Assembly (NCBI RefSeq): GCF_030687715.1
Contig: NZ_CP117445.1
Location: forward strand, 926,501 to 990,500
Direction of reading: 5' to 3'
Length of the DNA: 64,000 bases
From: Pseudomonas sp. FP2196
GTDB taxonomy: Bacteria > Pseudomonadota > Gammaproteobacteria > Pseudomonadales > Pseudomonadaceae
A program made the translations under genes and the position numbers. A model generated the notes under the pieces. It had not been told where the DNA came from and searched no databases. It saw only the letters and a program-made list of their open reading frames with translations. Shown one piece after another: positions 17,033-25,228 of the stretch; position 1 is the first letter of the stretch; the number at the start of each line of letters is the position of its first letter.

Positions 17033-17392
17033 GTGAGTATTTCCCCCATCAACGCACCCAAAGGCGTCCCGGTCGATCATGACCAAGGGCTGGTTTCCGG
17101 TCCTGCGCAGGCGGATGTCGACTTATTCAACGGTGCCATGCGCATCGACCCTGCGCCGTCCGGACATATGGCCGACGGTTTGATGGGCGCGCTGTCCGAG
17201 CGTTTTCAGTCTCAGGAACAGCTGTCGCAACAGGCCCTGCGATCAATGAAAACAGCGGCTGGCTCGGCCGATCCAATGGACATGGTCAAGATGAGCCGCT
17301 CGCTGTCCCAGTATTCGCTGCAGATGGCAATCACCACCAAAGTGGTGAGCAAGAGCGCTCAGGCGCTCGATAAATTGACCAACATGCAGTAG
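17033..17392 (+). CDS. hrpB: Type III inner rod protein HrpB (SctI)
   Basis: 119-residue protein that should form the inner rod or pilus adaptor inside the needle complex. The start is GTG. The C-terminal half (DPMDMVKMSRSLSQYSLQM followed by ITTKVVSKSAQALDKL) has the conserved rod-protein helix pair, and length matches P. syringae HrpB (about 124). No signal peptide, as expected for a T3SS substrate. It follows hrpZ and lies 7 bases before hrcJ, the standard order. Confidence 0.82.
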   Translation: MSISPINAPKGVPVDHDQGLVSGPAQADVDLFNGAMRIDPAPSGHMADGLMGALSERFQSQEQLSQQALRSMKTAAGSADPMDMVKMSRSLSQYSLQMAITTKVVSKSAQALDKLTNMQ

Positions 17393-17399
17393 GCCTGAC

Positions 17400-18203
17400 G
17401 TGAATTTCTTTGCCCCGATCCTGTTGCTGTGCCTGCTGTTGCTCAGTGGCTGCAGTGACGACACCGAACTGTTCGGCGGCCTCTCGGAGGCGGACTCCAA
17501 CGAAGTCATCGCCAAACTGGCCGACCAGCACATCAATGCGCGCAAACAGATGCAAAAGACCGGCGCGACCATCATCGTCCCCACCCGCGATATCAATCGT
17601 GCGGTGCGCGTGCTGGAAGCCGCCGGCCTGCCTCGGCGCGCCCGCACCAGCCTCGGTGAAATCTTCAAGAAAGAAGGGGTGATTTCCACGCCACTGGAAG
17701 AACGCGCGCGCTACATCTACGCCTTGTCCCAAGAGCTGGAATCGACCTTGTCGCAAATCGACGGTGTGATCGTCGCGCGGGTCCATGTGGTGCTGCCAGA
17801 GCGCATCGCACCCGGTGAACCGGTGCAACCGGCGTCGGCGGCAGTGTTCATCAAGCACACGGCTGCCCTCGACCCGGACAGTGTTCGTGGGCGCATTCAA
17901 CAAATGGTCGCGAGCAGCATTCCGGGGATGTCCCAGGAAGCGGCCAGCTCGAAAAAATTTGCCATTGTCTTTGTCCCCGCCACCGAGTTTCAGGACAAGG
18001 AAAACCTGGTGCGCTTCGGGCCGTTCCTGATCGACAGCCCGGACATGGGTTTCTGGAATGTCATGTCGCTGGTGATCCCGGTCGGCGTGTTGCTGGTGCT
18101 GGCCGCGATGGCCCTGGCCTTGCGCCGTGATTGGCGCACGGCACTGCTTGCGCGTGTGTGGCCGGGCCGGCGCAGCGACTCGACCTTGCCGGCGCGCTTA
18201 TGA
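17400..18203 (+). CDS. hrcJ: Inner-membrane ring lipoprotein HrcJ (SctJ)
   Basis: Lipoprotein forming the periplasmic ring of the basal body. GTG start, signal peptide with lipobox LLSGC (Cys 18), YscJ/FliF ring-building domains from about 20 to 190 including RDINRAVRVLEAAGLPR and the LSQELESTLSQIDGV helix, then a single C-terminal membrane anchor near residues 215-240 and a basic cytoplasmic tail. Its stop overlaps the hrpD start (ATGA), so the two are translationally coupled. Confidence 0.93.
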   Translation: MNFFAPILLLCLLLLSGCSDDTELFGGLSEADSNEVIAKLADQHINARKQMQKTGATIIVPTRDINRAVRVLEAAGLPRRARTSLGEIFKKEGVISTPLEERARYIYALSQELESTLSQIDGVIVARVHVVLPERIAPGEPVQPASAAVFIKHTAALDPDSVRGRIQQMVASSIPGMSQEAASSKKFAIVFVPATEFQDKENLVRFGPFLIDSPDMGFWNVMSLVIPVGVLLVLAAMALALRRDWRTALLARVWPGRRSDSTLPARL

Positions 18204-18730
18204 CCTCGACCGACTGGGTGAGCTGGTGGTGTTGCACCTGGCACTGGGCGCATCCGGCCTGGCACGCGCAGATGCTTTCGGCTCAAGGGCTGGAGGCCGG
18301 CGCATGTGACGCCGTGGCGCGCAGTCGCCAGGCGGATTTGCTCGCCAGCCTCGGCGTGGTCCCCAGTCAACCGCCCGCACTCGACGCCAATGTGGTCCTG
18401 TGGTTGTCGCTGAGCACGGAACAACGCCAGCAGGCACTGATTCTCGCGAAGTCGATCTGTTGCGCCGCCGTGGGAGCCGAGGCCACCGTGTCGGCGCGTC
18501 ACGACCTCTGGTGTCGAAGCTTGGCCAAGGCCCTGCGCCCGGGGCTGTGGCTCAATCCGCAAGCGACCGACATGCGTTCGCTGCTTGGCGCCTGGCTGGG
18601 CCCGATGTTCTGGCCGCGTTTGCGTCTGGGCTGGGCGCCGGGAGACGTTGGGGAGCTTGCAACTGACTTGCCGCCAAACAAACTCGAGACCCTTTGGCGT
18701 GCGGTGCTGTGGCGAGTGTCGACGCCATGA
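18200..18730 (+). CDS. hrpD: Type III sorting-platform protein HrpD (SctK-like)
   Basis: Poorly conserved 176-residue protein with no signal peptide or membrane helix, Trp and Leu rich at the N-terminus (TDWVSWWCCTWHW). It is identified mainly by position between hrcJ and hrpE, where P. syringae carries hrpD. SctK/OrgA-type proteins link the cytoplasmic sorting platform to the inner-membrane ring. ATG overlaps the hrcJ stop; longer in-frame starts would lie inside hrcJ. Confidence 0.72.
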   Translation: MTSTDWVSWWCCTWHWAHPAWHAQMLSAQGLEAGACDAVARSRQADLLASLGVVPSQPPALDANVVLWLSLSTEQRQQALILAKSICCAAVGAEATVSARHDLWCRSLAKALRPGLWLNPQATDMRSLLGAWLGPMFWPRLRLGWAPGDVGELATDLPPNKLETLWRAVLWRVSTP

Positions 18731-18752
18731 TCCTCACCCGGGCATTTCGCTG

Positions 18753-19328
18753 ATGCTGGTTCGTCGACGCTTGTCCCTGGGCACCGGGGCTCTGCTGCGC
18801 GAGCCGATTCTGCGCCGTGAAGACCTGGCGGATGCGCAACGGGCCAGCGACGTGTTGCTCGCGGCGCAGGCTCAGGCCGAGGCCTTGATCGCGGAGGCTC
18901 AAACCCAGTGTCAGCGTTTGCTGGATCAGGCAGCGGGGGCGTTCTGGACGCAGGCCAACGACTTTCTCCAGACACTGGAAGATCAGCGCCAGGCCCTGCA
19001 AACCTCGGCGGTGGAATCGGCCGAGGCCATGCTCACGCTGGCGCTGACCGGTCTGCTCGACGACACCGGCGTCGCTGAACGTGGCCGCGCGCTGATCCAG
19101 CATCTGGCGGCGAGCCAGAGCTATGCCTGCAACGCGACCCTCAGTTGTCCCCCCGAGTTGTTTGCCGACCTGCAAACCTGGGTCGCCGACAGCCGCTTTG
19201 CCGCGCTGTGGCAGTTGCGCGACGATCCCTCGATGCCGCCCCAGACCCTGCGCCTGAGCAGCGACGCCGGGGAGTTCGACCTTGATTGGCCGGCGTTGGT
19301 CCGCTGCCTGCTGGCGCAGGGTGACTGA
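18753..19328 (+). CDS. hrpE: ATPase stator HrpE (SctL)
   Basis: 191-residue cytoplasmic regulator of the HrcN ATPase. Residues 20-90 form a long Ala/Gln/Glu-rich helix (AQAEALIAEAQTQCQRLLDQ) with heptad character, followed by a compact C-terminal domain, the layout of SctL/FliH proteins. Start MLVRRRLSLG was chosen over longer frames that would overlap hrpD. Last gene of the hrpA-led unit; a new hrp box follows 40 bases later. Confidence 0.8.
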   Translation: MLVRRRLSLGTGALLREPILRREDLADAQRASDVLLAAQAQAEALIAEAQTQCQRLLDQAAGAFWTQANDFLQTLEDQRQALQTSAVESAEAMLTLALTGLLDDTGVAERGRALIQHLAASQSYACNATLSCPPELFADLQTWVADSRFAALWQLRDDPSMPPQTLRLSSDAGEFDLDWPALVRCLLAQGD

Positions 19329-19367
19329 CCCTGTTGCACCCCGCATTCAACCTCTTGCGCAAAAAGT

Positions 19368-19396
19368 GGAACCCACTGGCGGTTTTGCTCCACTCA
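19368..19396 (+). promoter_or_regulatory. hrp box before hrpF
   Basis: GGAACC (19368-19373), 16 bases, CCACTCA (19390-19396), 30 bases before the hrpF start. It gives the hrpF-hrcC unit its own RspL-dependent promoter, as in P. syringae. Confidence 0.92.
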
Positions 19397-19425
19397 CTGG
19401 CGACCCTTACCGTGGAGCGCACTTG

Positions 19426-19650
19426 ATGATCAGTTTCAAAGCCTTGCAACATCGCCTCGACAACTCGTTCAGCAACAGCCAGACCAAAACCGACGAGGCG
19501 GCCCTCGATGCCGCTGACAGCGGCTCGCCCGAAGACATGATGGCGTTCAGCGACGCGGCGCAAAAAATGGCCACGGCCACTTCGGTGCTGAGTGAAGGTT
19601 TGCGCGCCCAACACGGTCTGACGAAAGCGATCATCGATGGAATTCAATGA
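19426..19650 (+). CDS. hrpF: Type III export component HrpF
   Basis: 74 residues, exactly the length of P. syringae HrpF. Acidic, Ser/Ala-rich, with a helical centre (SPEDMMAFSDAAQKMATATS) resembling small needle-type proteins. ATG 19426 has GGAG in front; the longer frame to 19282 would overlap hrpE. It overlaps hrpG by 14 bases. It opens the hrpF-G-hrcC-hrpT-V unit; its exact structural role is not settled in the family. Confidence 0.8.
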   Translation: MISFKALQHRLDNSFSNSQTKTDEAALDAADSGSPEDMMAFSDAAQKMATATSVLSEGLRAQHGLTKAIIDGIQ

Positions 19651-20068
19651 TTTCGTTGCGGTGGTCAGTCAGTGGTGCGAGCAGGGTACCGACGCACCGC
19701 TGGACTGTTGGATCGACGAGGCCAACGCCCGACTCGCGCGCGGCGAGGACGGCGTGCGTTGCAGCATCGACGTGCTGGACCCGTATGACGCCGCCGACCC
19801 TGATCGCCTGACCGCACTACTGATCCAGAGTAGCGCCGGGGTGGCCTGTCATTGCGAAGGTGCGCTGGCGCTGGATCCCGACAGCCACTGCCTGGTGCTG
19901 GTCAGTTGGCATCCTGCGCCCGGTGACGCCCCGGTATTGCTGCAATGCCTGGAAAACCTGGCCAATCAGCGCGCCGCGATGCTCAGCCTGTTACAGACCT
20001 CTTTGGGTAGCCTGACGAATGCTTCGTTGCCCCGTTCGACCCTCAATAGCTGGCAACCAGGAGCGTGA
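19637..20068 (+). CDS. hrpG: HrpG, chaperone-like T3SS regulator
   Basis: 143-residue acidic protein with a CesT-like mixed alpha/beta profile: N-terminal helix, strands around residues 55-95 (CHCEGALALDPDSHCLVLVSW), then a long helix. In P. syringae HrpG binds HrpV and relieves its inhibition of HrpS, coupling assembly to transcription. Named from position between hrpF and hrcC and matching size; direct sequence resemblance is modest. Confidence 0.72.
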   Translation: MEFNDFVAVVSQWCEQGTDAPLDCWIDEANARLARGEDGVRCSIDVLDPYDAADPDRLTALLIQSSAGVACHCEGALALDPDSHCLVLVSWHPAPGDAPVLLQCLENLANQRAAMLSLLQTSLGSLTNASLPRSTLNSWQPGA

Positions 20069-20069
20069 A

Positions 20070-22139
20070 ATGAAGGCTTTCAAGTGGTTGTCCTGGTTAT
20101 TGATCTGGATGAGTGCCTCGGCATTTGCCGCGGTACCTGCGGCCTGGAAACACACGGCGTATGCCTATGATGCCACTCAGGCTGATCTGGCAACGGCGCT
20201 GGCCGACTTCGCCAAAGAGTTCGGTCTGGGCCTGGCCATGGAACCGGTGGACGGTATCGTCGATGGCCGCATCAAGGCACCGAATCCTCAGGCGTTCCTT
20301 GATCGCTTGAGCCAGGAGCATCACTTCCAGTGGTTCGTCTACAACGAAACGCTGTACATCAGCCCCACCAGCGAGCAGACCTCGGCGCGCATCGAAGTTT
20401 CCCCGGATGCCGTGGACGACCTCAAAAGTGCCCTGACCGACGTCGGCCTGCTGGATGCGCGATTCGGTTGGGGTGCCTTGCCCGACGAAGGCGTGGTGCT
20501 GGTGCGCGGGCCGGCCAAGTACGTCAATTTTGTGCGCGACTACAGCAAGAAAGTCGACACCCCGGACGAGAAGCAGGACATCGTCGTGTTGCCGCTCAAA
20601 TACGCCAATGCCGCCGATCGCACCATTCGCTATCGCGATCAGCAACTGACCGTGGCCGGGGTTGCGAGCATTCTTCAGGACCTGCTCGAAAGCCGTGCCC
20701 GAGGGGACACGATCAACGGGGTCAACCTGCTCCAGGGCTCGGGGTTGGGGGCGGGCGGCAGTCCTTACGGCGGTGGTTCGACGCTGCTCGGCGGGCTCGA
20801 CACCGATAACCTGCAAAAAGGCTTGGACCAAGTGCTGGCCAACACCCGTTCGAGGAAGGGTAAAAGCACTTCCGGCAGTAAATCGCGGATCCGCGTCAGT
20901 GCCGATGTGCGCAACAACGCGGTGCTTATCTACGACGCGCCCAAGCGCAAGGCGCTGTACGAGAAACTGGTCAAACAACTGGATCAGCCGCGCAACCTGA
21001 TCGAAATCGATGCGGTGATTCTCGACATCAACCGCGAAGACCTGGCCGAATTGTCCAGTAGCTGGAACATCTGGGCCGGCGGCACCAACGTCAGTGCATC
21101 GTTGCTCGACTCTGGTTCCAGTTCGACCTTGTCGGTGGAAAACTCCGGCCGATTTGCCCTCGCTATTCATGCGCTGGAGGGCAAGGGGTCGGCCACGGTG
21201 GTCGGCAATCCGTCGATCCTGACCCTGGAAAACCAGCCGGCCGTGATCGATTTCAGCCGTACGGAATACCTGACCGCCACTGGCGAACGGGTCGCCGATA
21301 TCCAGCCGATCACCGCCGGCACCAGCCTGCAAGTGATTCCCCGTTCGCTTAATCACGACGGCAAATCCCAGGTGCAACTGATCCTCGATATTGAGGACGG
21401 GCAGATCGACGCCTCAGTGCTCAACCCGTCGCAACCGAGTGTACGCAGAGGCAACGTCAGCACCCAGGCGGTGATCGCGGAACACGGGTCGTTGGTGGTG
21501 GGTGGTTTCCATGTGCTGGAGTCCGACGACAAAGTGCGCAAGATTCCGTACCTCAGTGATATTCCGCTGATCGGCAAAATGCTGTTCACCTCCAGCAGCC
21601 ACCGCACCAACAAGCGCGAGCGGTTGTTTATCCTGACGCCACGGCTGATCGGCGACCAGGTTGACCCCTCGCGCTACGTCGAAAACGGTAACCCCGACGA
21701 TGTCGATGCCGCCTCCAAACGCATCAGTGGTCGGCGTGATGGTGCGCAACCGACGCGCATCGATGTACAGAACGCCTTCACCCAATTGCTCGATGGCATC
21801 GCTCCGGCCGGTTTCACCAGTAGTGACCAGTTGCCGTTCATTCCCAACACCTTGTGCGACGGCAATTCCGGGGTGGTGATCGATGGCGAGCGCGCCCAGT
21901 GGTACACGCAAAAGCAATGGGGCGTGGCGGTCGTGGTGGCGCGCAACGCGACGGACCAGCCTCAACGCATTGATGAAAGCACCTGCGGCGGTCGCTGGGT
22001 GCTGGGCGTCAGCGCATGGCCCAAGGCCTGGCTGCAACCGGGCGAAGAAAGCGAAGTGTTTATCGCCGTGCGCCAACCCAAATCACTCTCGGCCAGCGCC
22101 CAGGCGCGCGCCTCGCTACTCAAGGAAGCGACACCATGA
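20070..22139 (+). CDS. hrcC: Outer-membrane secretin HrcC (SctC)
   Basis: 689-residue secretin that makes the outer-membrane pore of the injectisome. Start MKAFKWLSW gives a signal peptide cut after AFA near residue 22. N-terminal N0/N1-type domains (AYDATQADLATALADFAKEF) lead to an N3 domain around a Gly/Ser loop, then the barrel domain, including VVGNPSILTLENQPA and the closing IPYLSDIPLIGKMLFTSSSH. About 150 residues follow the secretin core, as in P. syringae HrcC. Its stop overlaps the hrpT start. Confidence 0.95.
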   Translation: MKAFKWLSWLLIWMSASAFAAVPAAWKHTAYAYDATQADLATALADFAKEFGLGLAMEPVDGIVDGRIKAPNPQAFLDRLSQEHHFQWFVYNETLYISPTSEQTSARIEVSPDAVDDLKSALTDVGLLDARFGWGALPDEGVVLVRGPAKYVNFVRDYSKKVDTPDEKQDIVVLPLKYANAADRTIRYRDQQLTVAGVASILQDLLESRARGDTINGVNLLQGSGLGAGGSPYGGGSTLLGGLDTDNLQKGLDQVLANTRSRKGKSTSGSKSRIRVSADVRNNAVLIYDAPKRKALYEKLVKQLDQPRNLIEIDAVILDINREDLAELSSSWNIWAGGTNVSASLLDSGSSSTLSVENSGRFALAIHALEGKGSATVVGNPSILTLENQPAVIDFSRTEYLTATGERVADIQPITAGTSLQVIPRSLNHDGKSQVQLILDIEDGQIDASVLNPSQPSVRRGNVSTQAVIAEHGSLVVGGFHVLESDDKVRKIPYLSDIPLIGKMLFTSSSHRTNKRERLFILTPRLIGDQVDPSRYVENGNPDDVDAASKRISGRRDGAQPTRIDVQNAFTQLLDGIAPAGFTSSDQLPFIPNTLCDGNSGVVIDGERAQWYTQKQWGVAVVVARNATDQPQRIDESTCGGRWVLGVSAWPKAWLQPGEESEVFIAVRQPKSLSASAQARASLLKEATP

Positions 22140-22345
22140 ACAAGGCTTTGTGTGGGGCGTTGCTGGCGGTGTGCGCGTTGCTGGACGGTTGCGCGAGTTC
22201 GCGCGCCGGTTGTTATGCCGAGGCCTGCGAGCGGCCCGATTCCAATGATCGCGAACTGGTGATCTGGTGGCCGGCGGACATGCGCCAAGGTCTCGAATCG
22301 CGTGAGCGGACACTCGACTTCACCGTCGTGCCACTGAGGGATTGA
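22136..22345 (+). CDS. hrpT: Small lipoprotein HrpT
   Basis: 69-residue lipoprotein with lipobox LLDGC (Cys 19), ATGA overlap with hrcC, and the size of P. syringae HrpT (about 67). HrpT is thought to help HrcC reach the outer membrane, like a pilotin. Three further cysteines lie within about 15 residues of the lipidated one. Gene order supports the call. Confidence 0.8.
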   Translation: MNKALCGALLAVCALLDGCASSRAGCYAEACERPDSNDRELVIWWPADMRQGLESRERTLDFTVVPLRD

Positions 22346-22350
22346 ACGCT

Positions 22351-22710
22351 ATGATCCGAGTTTCAGAGAAGGCTGCGTTCTACGCAAAGGTCGCTGCCGA
22401 ACAGGCTGCTGTCTGGCCGGTCGCGGCGGGCATTTCATTTGTCAGTCGCCGCGAACACCAGGACTGGGGCATTGCCTTGCACATCGAAAGTCGCTCGCTT
22501 AAACCCCAGCAACTGCGCACGGCACTGGAGCGGCGATTCACCCAGTCGCACCTGTTTCCCGATTACTTCCTGTTCCTCGATTCCCAGCGCGATTTCGTGG
22601 TGTGGCACGCCACGCCCATCGGCTCGGGCAGCCAGGTTTGCCTGGACGATATCCGCCAGCATCAACTGCTGCTGGCGGGGCTCGATCACTTGGGCGATGG
22701 CGCTCACTGA
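22351..22710 (+). CDS. hrpV: HrpV, negative regulator of the hrp activator
   Basis: 119 residues from ATG 22351 (TTG 22342, in frame, is the alternative). P. syringae HrpV (about 115 residues) binds HrpS and blocks it until HrpG titrates it away. The sequence has a chaperone-like pattern with FPDYFLFLDSQRDFVVWH in the centre. It closes the hrpF-led unit. Its last 7 bases overlap, tail to tail, the end of the effector-like gene on the other strand. Confidence 0.78.
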   Translation: MIRVSEKAAFYAKVAAEQAAVWPVAAGISFVSRREHQDWGIALHIESRSLKPQQLRTALERRFTQSHLFPDYFLFLDSQRDFVVWHATPIGSGSQVCLDDIRQHQLLLAGLDHLGDGAH

Positions 22711-24224
22711 TCTTCCTGAGCGTTCTCTAATTGCGCGCGCAAGGCATTGGCCCTGCGATGGGTGACGGCGCCGCCCTGAGTTTCGCCGCTCGGTCGGGTG
22801 ATGACGTGTTGCTCCGGGGCCGGCGGGGTGTCGAGGGCCTTGCGCACACTGCCGTGGGCCTGGAACGTCTGGTTCATGGTGCGATAGGCCAACCCCATAG
22901 CCGCCGCGGTACCGGCGTTGCCGAGGAAACTGCCGAGGGCCGCCGAGGTGTTGCCGCGCGTGAGTTCGCCCATGGCCATGTTGATGGCGCTGGCCAGGCT
23001 GGTCCAGGCTACGCGGGCCGGGGATTGATCGAGAATCCGTCCGTAATCCTTGAGTGGCAGACTCGCCTCAAACTGCTGTGTGGTGCCGGCCTGGCGGGTA
23101 TCGAAATGCTTTTGCAGGTGATTGTCCATAATCGCGATCACGGTGTTGAACGCCGCGCGAGTCCCGGCCAGGGTCTGGATCGATTGCGCCAGCGCCTCAC
23201 CCCGTAGCGGCAGATTATCAGCGCCGGTCAATGCCGGGCTCGACAGAGTCTGACCCGGCGGCAAGGTCTGCGGGCTGACCGAATCCTGGACGAAACCCAT
23301 GGTCAGGGTCATCGCGCCGTAGGCCCAGCCGAGCAACGCCATGTTGTCCTGGTTGACCCCGTGGGTTTTGGTGTCGTCGTGCTTGCCGGTCATGCTCAGG
23401 CTGGCCTGCATGGCTTCACGCGACACGGCGTAGATCACGTTGCGTAACTGGGTCGAGAGAATCCGCGCGCTCAAGGCGCCGTCACCGCGAGCCGCGCCCA
23501 GTGCGCCGAGGCTCAGGTAGATGGCCTCGGCGGCGACCTGGTTGCGCGTGACGTTGCGTGAATCGCGCTGCATCTGTGTGCGCAAGGCGTCTTGTTTATC
23601 GGGTGTCAGGCCATTCCATTTGGCTTCGCTCAAGGCAAAGTGACCGCGCACGGCAACAGTCGACTCGGCGCCGAGACGCTCCAGACGCGGTTGACGCACG
23701 TAGACCTGCGTGGCGATCGACGCCAGGGAAATCGCCGCTTGCAACGCCAGGGCACCCCCGGGGCTTTTCTGCGCGAGGCCATCGGCCAAGGCGCTATAGG
23801 CATGCATGAACGCGATTTCGCGGGCGTAAGTCGGCAGGCCGCAGGTGACCATCTGTTGCAGGGTCTGGCCGGCCGCCGCGAGGGTGGTGCGCCCCGAGGG
23901 CAGATTGGCGGCGCTGTCACTCCAGGCTTGCACTGCGCCGCGCTTGATGCCTTGCCCGGTCGCAACACCCGTGCGCACGGCCTGATCGCGAACTGCCGCA
24001 CCGGCCTGGCTGACGCTGGCATACGCCGGGGACAAGTAGCCACGGTGGAACGTCTGGCCCAGGCTCATCGCCGCTTGCGCCGCCCGTGTGGTGAAACCGG
24101 GCGGTGGCGGTGGCGTCTGCCCGCGTTCCAGGTCTGCCGGGGTGCGGCCCGCGCCCAGTGGTTGCAGTTCAAGGTGCGTTGCCGGGTGGGGGACAATGCT
24201 GGGTGTTGCGGGTCTTACGTCCAT
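22704..24224 (-). CDS. Probable type III effector, family not recognised
   Basis: 506 residues from MDVRPATPS (GAGGAA before it; the longer frame to 24356 falls inside the chaperone gene). The first 50 residues are Pro, Ser and Thr rich with no signal peptide, and a PPPPPG run near residue 40 leads into a long Ala-rich helical body without cysteine clusters. Two features point to a T3SS substrate: the N-terminus, and the directly upstream overlapping chaperone-type gene. It occupies the end of the hrpJ-hrcU operon, where P. syringae has nothing. P. fluorescens Q8r1-96 has an effector called RopB without P. syringae orthologue; this could be the same family, which I cannot check. Confidence 0.6.
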   Translation of the reverse strand: MDVRPATPSIVPHPATHLELQPLGAGRTPADLERGQTPPPPPGFTTRAAQAAMSLGQTFHRGYLSPAYASVSQAGAAVRDQAVRTGVATGQGIKRGAVQAWSDSAANLPSGRTTLAAAGQTLQQMVTCGLPTYAREIAFMHAYSALADGLAQKSPGGALALQAAISLASIATQVYVRQPRLERLGAESTVAVRGHFALSEAKWNGLTPDKQDALRTQMQRDSRNVTRNQVAAEAIYLSLGALGAARGDGALSARILSTQLRNVIYAVSREAMQASLSMTGKHDDTKTHGVNQDNMALLGWAYGAMTLTMGFVQDSVSPQTLPPGQTLSSPALTGADNLPLRGEALAQSIQTLAGTRAAFNTVIAIMDNHLQKHFDTRQAGTTQQFEASLPLKDYGRILDQSPARVAWTSLASAINMAMGELTRGNTSAALGSFLGNAGTAAAMGLAYRTMNQTFQAHGSVRKALDTPPAPEQHVITRPSGETQGGAVTHRRANALRAQLENAQEDQ

Positions 24225-25153
24225 GCCGGATTCCTCTTCGGTAGCGCGGCGGGCGAAGGCGCGACAAAACTGTCGGCCAGTTGGGCAACGTCCAGCAGCC
24301 AGTCGGCGAAGGCCTCGCCGTCCAGCCCGGTGCTGTCCCAGCGGCTTTGCAGGCAACTGCCCTGCGGTGCGAGGGCGACAGCGCAGCCTGTCAGGAGCAT
24401 CAATTGCAGGTTGGCGCGCAAGGCCTGTTCCCGTTGGACGGCACTGCGTAGCGGCGTGTCGATGGGTGTGCTGACCAGCACATTGCGCTGGTCGCCGTCG
24501 GCAATCACTTCAAACGAGCGAGCGCCGATTCGAATCACGCCGACGGTCTGGAGGTGTGCCGCGGGCGGCGGTTCAATGCCCAATCGCTGCAACGCTTGAA
24601 TCAGCAAAGGCCGATGCCAGCGCTGCTCCATGGCAGCCTTGGCGGCTGGTGCCGTGTCCGGGCTGGACGGCGGTGGCGCAACGGAGGACGGCTCGCTGTG
24701 CCCGGTGGCCGAACTCAACGCCGTGGCGCCAGCCACCAGGCTTTCGGCGACGGCAATCAGTTGATCGAGTTCGCTGGCCAAACCTGGGTGATCGGAGTAC
24801 GGCCGATACGCCAGGCGACTGACCAGCAAGCCGTGACCGCGTTCGTCCAGAGCCCCGACGCATGCGCTCATGGCACTGATGCTGCAGTTGGCCCGCAGCA
24901 GTAACTCATTCCACAGCAATGGGGTCAGGTTGTCGGGGCGCGGCAGTTGCGCCAACACGATCCATTGCGTCACCGGTTCGCTTTGCCAACGCGTCAATTG
25001 CAGGGTCAGTCCCGGCAGTTGCAATTCGCCGCTGCTGGCAAAGTCGCGGGCCGGCTGTTCGGCGATGCCCAAGTGTTTCGCGGCGTTGAACAGCCACGCG
25101 GCGGCGGCTTCGGGAAGGGGCGTGTCGAGCGGCTGTCGCTGGGTCGGATTCAT
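24215..25153 (-). CDS. Two-unit CesT-like type III chaperone
   Basis: 312 residues (ATG 25153; GTG 25162 is an alternative) built of two similar halves. Residues 18-145 and 180-297 each show an opening helix with LGI, a run of beta strands, then an ELLLRAN or EQALRAN helix, a loop, strands and a final amphipathic helix. This is the secondary-structure order of Tir/CesT effector chaperones, which are normally about 130 residues and dimeric. A Pro/Ser-rich linker (146-178) joins the halves. It overlaps the effector-like gene by 10 bases and follows hrcU by 75, so it is probably its dedicated chaperone. The fold call is pattern-based. Confidence 0.55.
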   Translation of the reverse strand: MNPTQRQPLDTPLPEAAAAWLFNAAKHLGIAEQPARDFASSGELQLPGLTLQLTRWQSEPVTQWIVLAQLPRPDNLTPLLWNELLLRANCSISAMSACVGALDERGHGLLVSRLAYRPYSDHPGLASELDQLIAVAESLVAGATALSSATGHSEPSSVAPPPSSPDTAPAAKAAMEQRWHRPLLIQALQRLGIEPPPAAHLQTVGVIRIGARSFEVIADGDQRNVLVSTPIDTPLRSAVQREQALRANLQLMLLTGCAVALAPQGSCLQSRWDSTGLDGEAFADWLLDVAQLADSFVAPSPAALPKRNPAWT

Positions 25154-25228
25154 GGGCTGCACTGCCGGAAGTTTTGAAGGCCATTGAAGCCTTTTAACGT
25201 TGCAGTTTCGTGAATCCGGCGCTCTGGA

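Noticed and set aside
24224-24356. N-terminal extension of the effector-like gene to 24356
   Set aside because: The extra codons are the chaperone gene read in another frame, and GAGGAA precedes ATG 24224.
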